Positions 43,231 to 54,326 of a DNA stretch of 64,000 nt are shown here, in pieces. Source of the DNA: Candidatus Aminicenantota bacterium (GTDB lineage Bacteria; Acidobacteriota; Aminicenantia; Aminicenantales; UBA8522); contig JAFNEO010000045.1 of NCBI GenBank assembly GCA_017886205.1, positions 62,001 to 126,000 on the forward strand, written 5' to 3'. Numbering within the stretch: position 1 is the stretch's first letter; the number at the start of each line of letters is the position of its first letter. The position numbers were made by a program, and so were the translations under genes. Under the pieces are notes generated by a model. The model saw nothing but the letters and a program-made list of their open reading frames with translations. It was not told where the DNA came from and ran no database searches.

Positions 43231-43575
43231 TTAATCCTCCTTGCCCACGATCGCCTCAAGCATCCCAATCAACGGCGGCAGATCGTTGGTTACTGTATCC
43301 CAGAGCATGTCGTAGTCTATGACGTCATAACCATGAACAAGCCGATTGCGCATGCCGATGATGCGAGGCCAGGGGATTTCAGGATGTGCCTTACGGGTGT
43401 CTTCGGTGACTCGATTGGCCGCCTCGCCCACAATCTCAACCAGGTGTGTCAGCGCGAGCTGCAACACGCGTTGTTCCCAGAAATTCTCCCGGCTTGTGTC
43501 GCCCAATAGCGCCACTGCTTCGCGCGCGCGACTGAGCATGTCCTTGAGGCTGATGCTGTCATCACGCATGCTCAT
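43231..43575 (-). CDS. hepT: HepT-like ribonuclease toxin (HEPN/DUF86)
   Basis: 114 residues, all-helical HEPN fold. RNRLVHGY contains the RX4HXY motif: the Arg and His are the presumed RNase residues and the Tyr is the position AMPylated by MntA in the characterised Shewanella pair. It overlaps mntA by 14 bases and ends 3 bases before the res start, so the toxin-antitoxin pair is embedded in the restriction operon. Confidence 0.88.
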   Translation of the reverse strand: MSMRDDSISLKDMLSRAREAVALLGDTSRENFWEQRVLQLALTHLVEIVGEAANRVTEDTRKAHPEIPWPRIIGMRNRLVHGYDVIDYDMLWDTVTNDLPPLIGMLEAIVGKED

Positions 43576-43870
43576 ATTGCACCTGTGCCTGTTTCATCAC
43601 CGCGTCTCGGAAGAACGGATTTAACCCTTTGACCGTGTGCATCTCCACTTTGCGACCGAGGATCTGGCTCAACTCGATTTCCATGCCGGCCAGCGTGATC
43701 AGCCCCACCCGCGCGACGGGCTCAAACTCCACCAGCACATCCACGTCGCTTTCGGGCGTAAAGTCGTCGCGCAGCACCGATCCGAAAAACGCCAGCCTGC
43801 GAATGAGATGGCGGCGACAAAAAGCCGCAATCCCTTCTTTGGGAACGTCGATCTTCAAATTCATCTTCAA
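43562..43870 (-). CDS. mntA: MntA-like nucleotidyltransferase antitoxin
   Basis: 102 residues. FFGSVLRDDFTPESDVDVLV is the minimal nucleotidyltransferase signature (GS, DVD) followed by the family's EF. It is thought to neutralise HepT by adding AMP to its tyrosine. The start overlaps the mod stop (ATGA) and its end overlaps hepT, so all are probably translated from one transcript. It belongs to a different family from the nucleotidyltransferases at 11451 and 26447. Confidence 0.88.
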   Translation of the reverse strand: MKMNLKIDVPKEGIAAFCRRHLIRRLAFFGSVLRDDFTPESDVDVLVEFEPVARVGLITLAGMEIELSQILGRKVEMHTVKGLNPFFRDAVMKQAQVQYEHA

Positions 43871-46800
43871 GCCTCCACCGGCGCGAACATACGCGCCTTG
43901 AAAATGGGTTCCAGCGCCCGAGCGTTCGGGATAAGAGAATCGCCGTTGACGAATACTTCGTCAGCGCCCTCGGTAAGCTTCTGCTTAATCACGAATTTTT
44001 TGTCGCGCTCAAAGTCGGCTTTCCCCCAACCCTCGGTCTCGCGCCAGATGACGGCGATATTCCGATGGTCGATCCGGCCGCGATACACCAAATACTGCCG
44101 CCCGCCATCGTTATAAACGCGACGCGTCTGGACTTGCAGGCCGATGAGGTAGTTGAACGTTTCGGGGATATCCACCAGCTTTTCGCGCGTCTGGCCATCG
44201 GCGTGGATGTACAGCTTGTAGTTGAACGGGTTTGCGAGCTTTTCTACATTGAGCAGCGTCTCGCTCTTGCGTGTCTCCCATTTGAGCATGTACTGGAGCA
44301 AATAATCATCGAACTTCATTGCCTGCTGGCCGGAAGCGTCGTCAAAAGCAATGTTGTTCAGCGCATCCTCGTAGGATTCGAGGCGGACGTATTTGACGAT
44401 GCGCGGCCCACGCTCGGCCTCTACCGGAGTCGCTATGCGCTTTGGCTTGCCGTCCTTCCATTCCGGCGAGAAGGTGACTTTCTTAATGCGCGGGAGAAGA
44501 ACGGTGTCGAAGTAGTCCGCCATCTCGACCAGGATGAACTTGCGCCGGCCCCCATCCTTCCGATTCAGGTTGATGACAGCATGCCCGGTCGTTCCCGAGC
44601 CGGCGAAATGATCAAGCACGATGTCATCTCTTTTAGGTGCACTAGCACCTTGCAACTCCTCGTATAGAGAGACTGGATGGCAGTACGGAAATTCCAACCC
44701 AAGTTTCTCCAAATCCTGTTTGCCCCGGCTTGCGTCGCTGATCACCGAAGACAGTTGCCGTTTTGACTCCTCCGTCAGAAACACTTTCCTTCTGGGTTGG
44801 ACGGACTCGTCGTCACCAAAAACAATCTCTCCTTTTTCTATGAGTTCCTGCAGAGTCTCCGGCGCACGAGACCATCCATTATTCGGCACCGGGCATTTTT
44901 TCTTCGTGACAGGATGTATTAGCGGAATGAAAAATTCAGGATCGGTGCGTGGTTCTGGTGCACCCATCCCGACGCTCTGAAAAACTCTTCCGTCATCGTC
45001 TATCAGACGATAGGCTCGCTCACCGCCAGAAAGACCCTCGCAGTTGCTAATCCATGCGGCAAATTCACGTCTTACCTTCTCGTTTATATTCCCGTACTTT
45101 TGAATGAGTGACTTTGCTTTCTCCAGTATTTTGCGCACGTTCGCAGATTGCAGATATATTGGAGAATCAAGGGATGTACGCCAAAGTATATACTCATGTT
45201 GCGTGGCGACGCCTTTACGGCCAAGCATCGGATTTTTCTTGTCCCAAACGACTGTTCCTGCGTCCGGCATGTCGATATTGGCAAATAGCAACTGCAATCT
45301 TTCGCATTCGTTTTCATCAATGTGACAGAGAAACGCTGCATCAGATGCGAGCATGGGCAGACTTGTTCTAGCTCTGTTTTCAATCATCGCCAACCAACTT
45401 GAATGCTGATAATCGTTCTTGTAGAGAAAGCCACTAGTCTGAGTATTATACGGAGGGTCAATGTGGATGCATTGTACACGCTGGCGTTACCTTTCTATAA
45501 GCAGGTTCAACGCCTGGAAGTTCTCGCTTCGGATAAGCAGCCCATCGGTCATCTCGTCCAGGTTGTCAAAGCTCCCCAGCAGTCTATCCACAAAGTCACG
45601 CTCAAAGTGCCGGGTATCCAGCACCAGCGTAGGGTGGGCCTTCAAGAAGGCAATGCGTTTGTCTTTCTTACTCTTCCCTGAAGTGAAAAGATCGGCTTTC
45701 TCTTCGTCGATATGGAACAGATCCTTCCACTCGTCCCACTGGGGCTCACAGGCGGCGATTTCGGCATAGAAACCCTCGGCGATGTGGCCGACCGTGATGC
45801 AGTACTGCGTCTCGACGACGAACTTGCGCTTCTCCCAGAGCATTTTTTGAAATTCTTCGATCTGGTGGAGGAATTCGATGATCCGGCCGCCGACGGCTTT
45901 GATGAGGCGCATCATCTGGAACCAGCCCTCGGCTCGGTCTTCGCCGGAGGCTTCCATTTCGTCCAGACTCAGCACTTCATTCTTGAGATAAAAGTCCAGC
46001 TCGCGGGAAAGGAAGCCCTCCAGGTCCTTGTGGATGAAAAAGTCGGACGTGTTGCGGCGGGTGTACTGCCGCAGGTGATGCTCAAGGAAGCTGACCGGCT
46101 CGCCGTCGCTTGTTTTGCGCCGTTCGGCGCTCACGGCGGCCAGGGCGCGGGCGGCGGTTTTCGGAGACAATCGTTTGGGAATCTCCTGCAGGGCCTTGGC
46201 GATAATGGACTCCTGCTGGTTCTTTTGGCCGTAGGCGATTGTTTCCTGCCCGGTGAGCGGGCGGTACACGAAGGGGATGACCAATCGGTTCGCAGCTTCG
46301 TCCCAGACGATCTCCGCAGGACGGGGCAGGAAAAAGCGCTTTTCGCCCTTGACGTTGTTCTGCTCGACGTCGGCGGCCTGGAGCTTGAAATGCACGCTCA
46401 CGCCGTTGGGGGCGGAATAGGAATAGTCGGTGAAATACTCGGCGGTTTTGACATAGTACTGGTCGTGATTGGCCCAGTAGAGATAGACCTCCTCGCCGTT
46501 ATAGGGAATTGCGTAGCGTTCACGTTTCGAGTAGCGGCGCTTGGAAATGAAATCGCCGTCCTGATAGTAGCGGCTGAAGAAAGCATAAAGGTGGTTGTAG
46601 ACGCCGGCTTCGAGGACTTCGCGGCCGCGAGCGCCGGCGGCTTTTGACTTGAGAGATAGATACTTTTTGCCGAGCGGCGTACCCTCGTAAGCATCGAGCA
46701 GGTTCCCTTCGGCATCGAGAGCATCAGGACCGAGCGTCGCTTTAATCTGCGCCGCAACCTCCTTCAATTCCTCGGCGGCCTGTGCCTGCTCCGCCAGTGC

Positions 46801-46971
46801 GGCACGACTCAGCTCTTCTGCTACTGCCTGAGGAAGGGAATTCTTGATGAACTTTTCAATCACGTCCCGCTTGTGGTTCATGATGCGGTAGATGCCGAAG
46901 TCCAGGTCGGCGCAGTCGAACTGGAAGAGCTCACGCAATAGATCTTGAAACTTGGTCAAGGCGTTGTTCAT
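43867..46971 (-). pseudogene. mod: Type III-like DNA adenine methyltransferase Mod subunit, interrupted by an in-frame TAA
   Basis: Segments 46971-45487 and 45486-43867 are in one frame, separated by TAA at 45487-45489 between LNLLIER and RQRVQCIHIDPPYNTQ. The family usually has an aromatic residue at this point, so a TAY-to-TAA change is likely. The catalytic DPPY (codons about 45445-45459) is just after the stop and precedes the AdoMet-binding DHFAGSGTTGHAV, the order of beta-class N6-adenine methyltransferases. Total length about 1034 codons. Translation stopping here gives a 494-residue N-terminal part with no catalytic motif. mntA, hepT and res follow. Confidence 0.85.
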
Positions 46972-47082
46972 TGTCTGGCTCCTATACCGGCACCGGAAGC
47001 GGGACGCATGGTCTTTTAATAACCAGGATACGTTTAAAAAACATTTCGGTTCCTTAAATTGTCATTATCCGGATTTATACAT

Positions 47083-47164
47083 TTATCGATACATTAAACG
47101 CATGAAATGTATCGATAACATTTTTTCTTAACATTTAGGTATCGTCTCTGCCAATGTATCGGTA
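47083..47164. promoter_or_regulatory. Operator-like inverted repeats upstream of the restriction-modification operon
   Basis: A perfect 13-base inverted repeat, TTATCGATACATT (47083-47095) and AATGTATCGATAA (47106-47118), with a 10-base spacer. A third related site, AATGTATCGGTA, is at 47153-47164. They lie between the HTH gene and the mod start, in a region (46972-47254) with no other gene. Autoregulation by the HTH protein is a reasonable guess. The structure could also form an RNA hairpin. Confidence 0.55.
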
Positions 47165-47254
47165 CCGAGCCCCCCGACCGTGCCCCCCCGGCGGGCTGCG
47201 TCCTCTCGTGCAAGTTCAGCCATTAGCCGCTTAACCTGCGAAATGAATCTGCCA

Positions 47255-47461
47255 TTATCGGTTTCCTCCAGAATCGGGCCCGTTTGCCCGGATTTCCTCA
47301 AGCCAATGGTCAATGGCTCCTTTCCGAAAACGCCAGTGCCGGCCGATTTTCTGGGAAGGAATCTTGCCTTCCCTAACGAGCTTGTAGAGCGTCGACTTCG
47401 GGATCTTGAGGTAGGCGGCCAACTCTTCGATAGTCAGGACATCGGCTATTCTTTCTTCCAT
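47255..47461 (-). CDS. Small helix-turn-helix DNA-binding protein, excisionase/MerR-like
   Basis: 68 residues from the ATG at 47461 (MEERIADVLTIEELAAYLKI). LTIEELAAYLKIPKSTLYKL and IPSQKIGRHWRFRKGAIDHW are the standard features of the excisionase-type HTH family. It is divergent from carA and lies upstream of the restriction operon in the same direction, so it may be that operon's regulator rather than a recombination factor; no integrase is seen. Confidence 0.8.
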   Translation of the reverse strand: MEERIADVLTIEELAAYLKIPKSTLYKLVREGKIPSQKIGRHWRFRKGAIDHWLEEIRANGPDSGGNR

Positions 47462-47608
47462 GCGGTGCACCTTTCAGGTCTCAAGATAAATCTCGAACCA
47501 GAATGTCACTCACTGAGCTTAATATTCACAGTTATTGCCAGTAGTTGTCAAGTGCTTTTCAAAAGTTCTCAACTGGAGTACAAAAAAGGGACTTTTTAAT
47601 TCTCGTAT

Positions 47609-47666
47609 GCAAAAAGCGACATATTTTGTCGCATTTTGCATATATGCTTTATCTTATGGCCATAAG
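47609..47666. promoter_or_regulatory. Two palindromes in the HTH-carA intergenic region
   Basis: GCAAAAAGCGAC (47609-47620) pairs with GTCGCATTTTGC (47628-47639) except for one base, and CTTATGGCCATAAG (47653-47666) is a perfect palindrome. The stretch 47471-47883 holds no gene. These may be operators for the HTH protein or for carAB. No terminator was seen. Confidence 0.45.
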
Positions 47667-47883
47667 TTAGCATTTTTCCCTCACATAAGCAAGGACGGTC
47701 CCGCTGAGGCTCGATCCTCAGACTTTCAACAAACTTGTCACGACGTTTTTCAACTTTTGCTGTAGGGCCAGAGCGACATCTGCCAGGTCCGGGTTCGCCA
47801 CCGCCTGCATCGACGCGATGGGATCGATGGCCGCTCGGCGTCCGGTCTTCCTTTTGCTTCAAAGAATCTGTAAAATAGCCCAA

Positions 47884-49050
47884 ATGCGCGCAAAGGCTCA
47901 AGGGACAAAGAACACCCTGAGCCATTCCCGGAAGGCACATCTCGTCCTCGAGGACGGCACAATCTTCGAGGGCCTCTCCTGCGGCTATGAAGGCGAGGGG
48001 CAGGGCGAGGTTGTCTTCAACACCGCCATGTCCGGCTACCAGGAGATCCTCACCGACCCCTCCTACAAAGGCCAGATCGTGACCATGACCTACCCTCTCA
48101 TCGGCAACACGGGCTGTAACTCGGAGGACGTCGAGTCCGGCAGGCCATGGGTCGAGGGCTTCGTGCTCAAGGAGATGGCCGCAGCGCCCTCCAACTGGAG
48201 GAGCGGCGAAAGCCTCCCCGATTACCTCAGGAGGCACAGGATCCCGGCCATTGAGGGCATAGATACGCGGAAACTGACCAGGATCATCCGGAGGACAGGC
48301 GCCCAGCGCGGCCTCCTCACAACGTCGCCGGCCGACCCCCCGGCTCTCCGCGAAAGAGTCAAAGCGGTCCCTTCGATCGTCGGCCTCGACCTGGTCAAAG
48401 AGGTGACCTGCTCCAAGCCCTATCGCCGGCGGGAAGGAACCTACGGCTGGCCGGACGGCTATCCGGACAGGAGGCGCTTCGATTATTTTGTCGTCGCCTA
48501 TGATTTCGGGATCAAGCGGAACATCCTGCGCAGCCTGGTTGACCGGCGGATGGAGGTACTCATCGTCCCCGCCTCGACGCCGACCGAGGAGGTTCTCAAG
48601 CTCAAGCCGGATGGTGTTTTCCTCTCTAACGGACCAGGAGACCCGGAGCCCATAGCCTACGCCATCGAAAGCATAAAAGAGATGATCGGGAAAGTCCCGC
48701 TTTTCGGCATCTGCCTAGGCCACCAGCTCATCGGTCTGGCGCTCGGAGGAAAAACCTATAAACTCAGATTCGGTCACCACGGGGCCAACCACCCCGTGAA
48801 GAATCTGGAGACGGGCGCCATCGAGATCACCTCCCAGAACCACGGGTTTGCCGTGGACATCGATTCGCTCCAGGGACTGGCCAAGCTGACCCATCTCAAC
48901 CTCAACGACCTGACCTCCGAGGGACTCTCGGTCCGTGAGAAATTCTTATTCACGGTCCAGTACCACCCGGAAAGCTCACCGGGCCCCCATGATTCCCATT
49001 ATCTCTTCCGCGATTTTGCCCGGATGATGGACGATTTCAAGGGGAAATAA
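47884..49050 (+). CDS. carA: Carbamoyl-phosphate synthase small (glutaminase) subunit
   Basis: 388 residues from the ATG at 47884; the 22 codons upstream do not match the family. The N-terminal domain begins [20 protein letters not shown], and the class I glutaminase has [16 protein letters not shown] (nucleophile Cys), SQNHGFAVD and [12 protein letters not shown] (His, Glu). It delivers ammonia from glutamine to CarB for carbamoyl phosphate, used in pyrimidine and arginine synthesis. carB starts one base after the stop. Confidence 0.95.
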   Translation: MRAKAQGTKNTLSHSRKAHLVLEDGTIFEGLSCGYEGEGQGEVVFNTAMSGYQEILTDPSYKGQIVTMTYPLIGNTGCNSEDVESGRPWVEGFVLKEMAAAPSNWRSGESLPDYLRRHRIPAIEGIDTRKLTRIIRRTGAQRGLLTTSPADPPALRERVKAVPSIVGLDLVKEVTCSKPYRRREGTYGWPDGYPDRRRFDYFVVAYDFGIKRNILRSLVDRRMEVLIVPASTPTEEVLKLKPDGVFLSNGPGDPEPIAYAIESIKEMIGKVPLFGICLGHQLIGLALGGKTYKLRFGHHGANHPVKNLETGAIEITSQNHGFAVDIDSLQGLAKLTHLNLNDLTSEGLSVREKFLFTVQYHPESSPGPHDSHYLFRDFARMMDDFKGK

Positions 49051-49051
49051 C

Positions 49052-52000
49052 GTGCCGCGGCGCCAGGACATCCATTCCATCCTGATCATCGGCTCCGGGC
49101 CGATCATCATCGGCCAGGCCTCGGAGTTTGATTACTCCGGGACCCAGGCGCTCAAGGCCCTCAAAGAGGAGAACTTTCGGCTCATCCTGGTCAACTCCAA
49201 CCCGGCCACTATCATGACCGACCCCGAGTTCGCCGACCGGACCTATCTCGAGCCCCTGACCGCGGAGTACCTGGAGCGGGTCATCGAAAAGGAGAAGCCG
49301 GACGCCCTGCTCGCCACCCTGGGCGGACAGAAGGCGCTCAACCTCGCCCTCGAGCTCGACGACCGGGGCATCCTCGAGAAACACCGGGTCCAGCTCATCG
49401 GGGTAAGCGCCGAATCCATCCGCAAGGCCGAGGACCGGCTGCTCTTCCGCCGGGCCATGGAGAAAATCCGGCTCGAGGTTCCTGATTCCGGCTACGCCTC
49501 GAACCTCGAGGAGGCGATGAACATCGCCGAGCGTCTCCAATTCCCCATCGTCGTCCGTCCCTCCTTCACCCTGGGCGGCACGGGCGGCAACATCATCTAT
49601 AACTGGGATGATTTTCACAGGTTCGTTCCGCTCGGGCTGGCCATCAGTCCCGTCTCCCGCGTGCTCATCGAGAAGTCCATCAGCGGCTGGAAAGAGTTCG
49701 AGCTCGAGGTCATGCGCGACAGGAAGGATAACGTCGTCATCGTCTGCCCGATCGAGAACTTCGACCCCATGGGCGTCCACACCGGTGACTCCATCACCGT
49801 GGCCCCGGCCCAGACCCTGACCGACAAGGAATACCAGAGGCTTCGCGACGCCTCGGTCGCCATCATGCGGGAGATCGGGGTCGAGACCGGTGGGTCCAAC
49901 ATTCAGTTCGCCCTCAACCCCGAGGACGGCCGGCTGATGGTCATCGAGATGAACCCGCGCGTCTCCCGCTCCTCGGCGCTCGCTTCCAAGGCGACCGGAT
50001 TTCCGATCGCCAAGATGGCGGCTAAGCTGGCCGTCGGCTACACGCTCGACGAGATCCTGAACGACATCACCAAAAAAACGCCGGCCTGCTTCGAGCCGGC
50101 CATCGACTATGTCGTCGTCAAGATCCCCCGCTTCGCCTTCGAGAAATTCCCCGAGGAGGTCCGGCACCTGACCACCCAGATGAAATCGGTGGGCGAGACC
50201 ATGGCCATCGGCCGGACGTTTAAGGAAGCGCTCCAGAAGGCCATCCGCTCCCTCGAATCCGGCCGGTCGGGCCTCGATTCCACGGACAGGAAGGGCGATC
50301 GCCCCTTCCTCGAGGAAAACCTCCGCCAGCCCAACGCCGACCGTCTCTGGCTTATCGCCGACGCCTTCCGCCTGGGCATGACCGTCGAAGAGATCGCCGC
50401 CCTCACCCGCATCGACCCGTTCTTCCTGCGGAACATCCAGGACCTCGTCGGGTTCGAGGAGGAGCTCAAGGCCTGCCGGCGGAAAGCGCTCCCCCCTTCC
50501 CTCTTGCGGCGCGCCAAGGAGTTGGGCTTCTCCGACCGGAGGATCGGCCAGCTCGTCGGGATGCCGGAGGGCGATGTCAGGGCGCTTCGGGAAAAAGAGG
50601 GGATTGTGCCCGTCTGGAAGGTCGTGGACACCTGCGCCGGAGAGTTCGAGTCGGAGACGCCGTATTTCTATTCGACCTACGAGGAAGAAGACGAGGTCAC
50701 GGCCATACCCGACAAAAAGGCCATCATCCTCGGCTCCGGGCCGAACCGCATCGGCCAGGGCATCGAGTTCGATTACTGCTGTGTCCACGGGGTGTTCGCC
50801 CTTCGCGACGCCGGCTACAAGACCATCATGGTCAACTCCAACCCGGAGACGGTCTCCACCGATTACGACATCTCCGACCGCCTCTATTTCGACCCGCTGA
50901 CCCTGGAGGACGTGCTGGCCATCTACAGGAAGGAAAACCCCGAGGGCATCATCGTCCAGTTCGGAGGGCAGACCCCGCTCAAGATAGCGGTCGGGCTCAA
51001 TGAAAACCGGGCCCGCATCCTGGGGACGAGCTCGGAGGCCATAGACGAAACCGAAGACCGGGAGAAGTTCGACCGGTTCCTGACCCGGCTCGACCTTCTC
51101 CGGCCGCGGAACGGGCTGGCCAAAAACTCCGCTCAGGCGCTTCGCACCGCCGACCGGATCGGCTATCCGGTGCTCGTCCGGCCGTCCTATGTCCTGGGCG
51201 GACGGGCGATGAAAGTCATCCACGACGAAGTGGAGATGGTGGACTACCTCTCCCGAAACCGCGAATACTTCAGGGAACATCCGCTGCTCATCGACGAGTT
51301 CATCGAGAACGCGGTCGAGCTCGATGTCGACCTCCTGGCTGACGGCGAGGATGTATTCATCGGCGGGATCCTCGAGCACATTCAGGAGGCGGGGATTCAC
51401 TCCGGCGACGCCACCATGGTCATCCCGCCATTCTTCCTGGCGGACCGGCTGGTCGAGGAGGTGGGCCGGCAGGTGGAGGTCATGGCCAAAGCGCTGGGCG
51501 TGGTCGGCCTGATGAACGTCCAGATGGCGGTCAAAGGCACCAAGATTTATGTGTTGGAGGTCAACCCCAGAGCTTCGCGCACGGTGCCCTTTGTCTCCAA
51601 GGCGACCGGGATTCCCCTGGCCAAGGTTGCGACACGGCTGATCATGGGAGAGAAGCTCAAAGACCTCAAGCTGCCGCGGAGAAAGCTCGGCCTCTATGCA
51701 GTCAAGGAGGCGGTCTTCTCCTTTGACAAGTTCCTCGAGGTCGATCCTGTTTTAGGGCCGGAGATGCGCTCCACCGGGGAGTCTATTGGCATCGACCGCG
51801 AATTCCCCCTCGCCTTCCTCAAGTCGCAGGAAGGAGCGGGATTTTTCCTGCCCCGGGAAGGCGAGGTTTTCGTCAGCGTGCCGGACGAGGATAAGCCCAG
51901 GATCCTGAACCTGATCGAGAAGCTCGACCTGCTCGGGTTCAGCTTCCTGGCCACCGAGGGGACGGCCCAGTACCTGCGGCGTCACGGTTTCCGAGTGGAC

Positions 52001-52258
52001 ACCATCGGCAAAGTCCACATGGAGCGAAGGAACATCCTAGAAGATATCAGCCGGGGCAAAGTCAAGATGATCTTCAACACGCCGGCCGGAGGCCGGGAAA
52101 TGAGCGATGCCCAGAAGATCCGGCGGGTGGCCTTCAGCTACCGCGTCCCCTGCTACACGACCATCCCCTCTGCCAGCGCCGCCGTCAAGGCCATCGAGAT
52201 GAGGAAAATAGCCACGCCGTCGCTGGTCTGCCTGCAAGACCTATGGGGAAAACCATAG
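49052..52258 (+). CDS. carB: Carbamoyl-phosphate synthase large subunit
   Basis: 1068 residues, GTG start 1 base after carA. Two homologous ATP-grasp halves: [20 protein letters not shown] and later [20 protein letters not shown] begin each. The C-terminal MGS-like allosteric domain contains [15 protein letters not shown] and MIFNTPAGG. It makes carbamoyl phosphate from bicarbonate, ammonia and two ATP. A long open frame on the opposite strand is a GC-driven shadow. Confidence 0.96.
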   Translation: MPRRQDIHSILIIGSGPIIIGQASEFDYSGTQALKALKEENFRLILVNSNPATIMTDPEFADRTYLEPLTAEYLERVIEKEKPDALLATLGGQKALNLALELDDRGILEKHRVQLIGVSAESIRKAEDRLLFRRAMEKIRLEVPDSGYASNLEEAMNIAERLQFPIVVRPSFTLGGTGGNIIYNWDDFHRFVPLGLAISPVSRVLIEKSISGWKEFELEVMRDRKDNVVIVCPIENFDPMGVHTGDSITVAPAQTLTDKEYQRLRDASVAIMREIGVETGGSNIQFALNPEDGRLMVIEMNPRVSRSSALASKATGFPIAKMAAKLAVGYTLDEILNDITKKTPACFEPAIDYVVVKIPRFAFEKFPEEVRHLTTQMKSVGETMAIGRTFKEALQKAIRSLESGRSGLDSTDRKGDRPFLEENLRQPNADRLWLIADAFRLGMTVEEIAALTRIDPFFLRNIQDLVGFEEELKACRRKALPPSLLRRAKELGFSDRRIGQLVGMPEGDVRALREKEGIVPVWKVVDTCAGEFESETPYFYSTYEEEDEVTAIPDKKAIILGSGPNRIGQGIEFDYCCVHGVFALRDAGYKTIMVNSNPETVSTDYDISDRLYFDPLTLEDVLAIYRKENPEGIIVQFGGQTPLKIAVGLNENRARILGTSSEAIDETEDREKFDRFLTRLDLLRPRNGLAKNSAQALRTADRIGYPVLVRPSYVLGGRAMKVIHDEVEMVDYLSRNREYFREHPLLIDEFIENAVELDVDLLADGEDVFIGGILEHIQEAGIHSGDATMVIPPFFLADRLVEEVGRQVEVMAKALGVVGLMNVQMAVKGTKIYVLEVNPRASRTVPFVSKATGIPLAKVATRLIMGEKLKDLKLPRRKLGLYAVKEAVFSFDKFLEVDPVLGPEMRSTGESIGIDREFPLAFLKSQEGAGFFLPREGEVFVSVPDEDKPRILNLIEKLDLLGFSFLATEGTAQYLRRHGFRVDTIGKVHMERRNILEDISRGKVKMIFNTPAGGREMSDAQKIRRVAFSYRVPCYTTIPSASAAVKAIEMRKIATPSLVCLQDLWGKP

Positions 52259-52260
52259 CG

Positions 52261-52300
52261 TGTCATTGCGAGGAGCATCGCGACGAAGCAATCTCATGCA
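52261..52300. repeat. TCATTGCGA-type repeat, half-element
   Basis: TGTCATTGCGAGGAGCATCG then CGACGAAGCAATCTC, directly after the carB stop. No opposite arm is present, so it is a truncated copy. Confidence 0.65.
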
Positions 52301-52335
52301 TTCGGTAGCGTGTCTCCTGGACTAGGGGAAGAAAA

Positions 52336-54117
52336 ATGACCGACAAAATTGAAAAACTCCGCCGGCTCATGAGGAAGCACAACATCCAGGCCTATCTCAT
52401 TCCCGGGTCCGACCCCCACCAGAGCGAGTACGTACCGGAATTGTGGAGGCGCCGGGCGTTCATCACGGGCTTTACGGGGTCGGCGGGAGACGCGCTGGTC
52501 ACGATGAAAAATGCGGGCTTGTGGACCGATTCGCGCTACTATCTCCAGGCCGAGCAGGAGCTTCGCAGCACGGGCTTCACTCTGTTCCGGTGGGGTCTGC
52601 CCGGAGTCCCGTCCTGGCAGGAGTGGGCAGCCCGGAACCTAAAGCCCGGCGAAATCCTGGGCCTCGACCCCCAGCTCATTAGCCACCGGGATTATGCCAA
52701 GCTCAAAAAAGAGCTCGCTGCGAAGTCCGTCCGGCTCAGACCGGTTACCGCCAACCTCGTGGATGTGATCTGGCGAGATCAGCCGGCTGCTTCGGCAGGG
52801 CCGGTCACCGTCCTGGCGGAGAAATATGCCGGGGAGAGCGTCTGCAGCAAGCTCGACCGGCTGCGCCAGAAGATGGTTGCGGAGGGCGCCGATGCCCACA
52901 TCCTCAGCCAGCTCGACGCCATCGCCTGGCTCTTCAACATCCGCGGCTCGGACGTCCCGTTCAACCCCGTGACCATAGCTTACGCTATCATCACCCGGAA
53001 GAAAGCTCTGCTTTTCGTGGTCGGAGAAAAGGTCAGCCCAGAGGTCAGGGCCGTCTTGAAACAGGACGTGAACTTTAGAGGTTATGCCGATTTCCCGGCG
53101 TGTCTGCACGGCCTGGCCAAGGCCAAGCAGCGGGTCTGGCTGGACGAGGCGAGCGTAAGCCAGTGGGTCGTGAGCAGCCTGGCGGGAGCAGAGCTCGCTT
53201 TCAAACCGAGCCCGGTGATACTCGCCAAGGCCGTCAAGAATGCTTCGGAAATCATGGGATCGGGACAGGCCCATCGCCGTGACGGCGCCGCCATGGTTAA
53301 GTTCCTTTGTTGGCTGGAAAAGGCCGTTCCCAAGGGCGGAGTGACCGAGTTATCGGCGGCCCGGAAGCTCGAGGAAATCCGGAGACGCCAGCCCCGCTTT
53401 AAAGGGCTCAGCTTTCAGACGATCTCCTCTTACGGCAGTCACGGTGCTGTCGTCCATTACGAGGTCACTCCGGAGACCGATATTCCTTTGAAGCCGAAGG
53501 GGATTTATTTGATCGATTCGGGCAGCCAATACCTGGACGCGACTACGGACATTACGCGGACGGTCTGCCTGGGCCGGCCGACGGCCGAGCAGCGGGACCG
53601 TTTCACCCGCGTCCTCAAGGGAGTCATCAACCTGGCCAGAACCTCATTCCCTCAGGGAACATCCGGGCCCCAGCTCGACGTCCTGGCCCGCCGGGCGCTT
53701 TGGGAGAGAGGGTTGAACTACGGGCACGGAACCGGTCACGGCATCGGCGCCTTCCTCAACGTCCATGAGGGGCCGCAGGGAATCGCCCCGGCGCGCGGCT
53801 TCGGTATTGGCCTCGAACCCGGGATGATCCTGTCGATCGAGCCGGGCTACTACAAGGAGGAAGAATACGGCCTCCGGGTGGAGAATCTGGCACTCGTGGT
53901 CAAGGACCCTGACCGGACAAGCGAGACGTCGCCTTTCTATACGTTTGAGACGCTGACCCTCTGCCCGATCGAACTCCGGCTGCTCAATAAAGACCTTCTG
54001 ACAAAGGACGAAGTCAGCTGGCTCAACGCCTATCACCGGAGGGTGCGGAAGGAATTGACTCCTCTCCTGGAAAAGGACGAGGCCGCCTGGCTAAAAAAGG
54101 CAACCCAGCCGATTTAA
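52336..54117 (+). CDS. Xaa-Pro aminopeptidase (M24B family)
   Basis: 593 residues, the long cytosolic APP1-like form: creatinase-like N-terminal domains and a pita-bread catalytic domain. Metal ligands are visible in IDSGSQYLDATTDITRT (two Asp), HGTGHGIGAFLNVHEGP (His), SIEPGYYKEEEYG (Glu) and RVENLALV (Glu). It removes N-terminal residues preceding proline. GGGGA lies upstream of the ATG. It has no signal peptide and no evident operon partner. Confidence 0.92.
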   Translation: MTDKIEKLRRLMRKHNIQAYLIPGSDPHQSEYVPELWRRRAFITGFTGSAGDALVTMKNAGLWTDSRYYLQAEQELRSTGFTLFRWGLPGVPSWQEWAARNLKPGEILGLDPQLISHRDYAKLKKELAAKSVRLRPVTANLVDVIWRDQPAASAGPVTVLAEKYAGESVCSKLDRLRQKMVAEGADAHILSQLDAIAWLFNIRGSDVPFNPVTIAYAIITRKKALLFVVGEKVSPEVRAVLKQDVNFRGYADFPACLHGLAKAKQRVWLDEASVSQWVVSSLAGAELAFKPSPVILAKAVKNASEIMGSGQAHRRDGAAMVKFLCWLEKAVPKGGVTELSAARKLEEIRRRQPRFKGLSFQTISSYGSHGAVVHYEVTPETDIPLKPKGIYLIDSGSQYLDATTDITRTVCLGRPTAEQRDRFTRVLKGVINLARTSFPQGTSGPQLDVLARRALWERGLNYGHGTGHGIGAFLNVHEGPQGIAPARGFGIGLEPGMILSIEPGYYKEEEYGLRVENLALVVKDPDRTSETSPFYTFETLTLCPIELRLLNKDLLTKDEVSWLNAYHRRVRKELTPLLEKDEAAWLKKATQPI

Positions 54118-54136
54118 TACGAACGTGTTAAACCAT

Positions 54137-54224
54137 GCGTCTTTGCGAGGAGCGAAGTGACGAAGCAATCTCAGTTGCTCGGATAGCGATTGCTTCGCTC
54201 CCCCAGGTCGCTCGCAATGACACG
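54137..54224. repeat. TCATTGCGA-type palindromic repeat, full element
   Basis: The left arm CGTCTTTGCGAGGAGCGAAG with GAAGCAATCTC pairs with GATTGCTTCGCTCC and GGTCGCTCGCAATGACAC. It fills much of the gap between the convergent peptidase and mnmA genes (54118-54326). The same family includes the 132-base element at 12446. Confidence 0.75.
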
Positions 54225-54326
54225 TATCACAAGTCATTGCGTCCATAAGAGTCCCAATGGTTCACTGAGTCTCCTGGTGAGCAACAGTCACAGCGCCGTC
54301 AAAGCTGCGGCGATTTCAATCCCAAG

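Noticed and set aside
47128-47313. 61-codon minus-strand frame between the HTH gene and mod
   Set aside because: It overlaps the HTH gene by 59 bases and the operator-like sites, and shows no recognisable domain. Not excluded, but unsupported.
47851-47876. Promoter for carA (TTGCTT ... TAAAAT)
   Set aside because: The spacing is only 11 bases, so it does not form a plausible promoter.
49037-51400. 787-codon open frame antisense to carB
   Set aside because: It mirrors the codon bias of carB on the other strand, has no homologous domains, and carB is certain.
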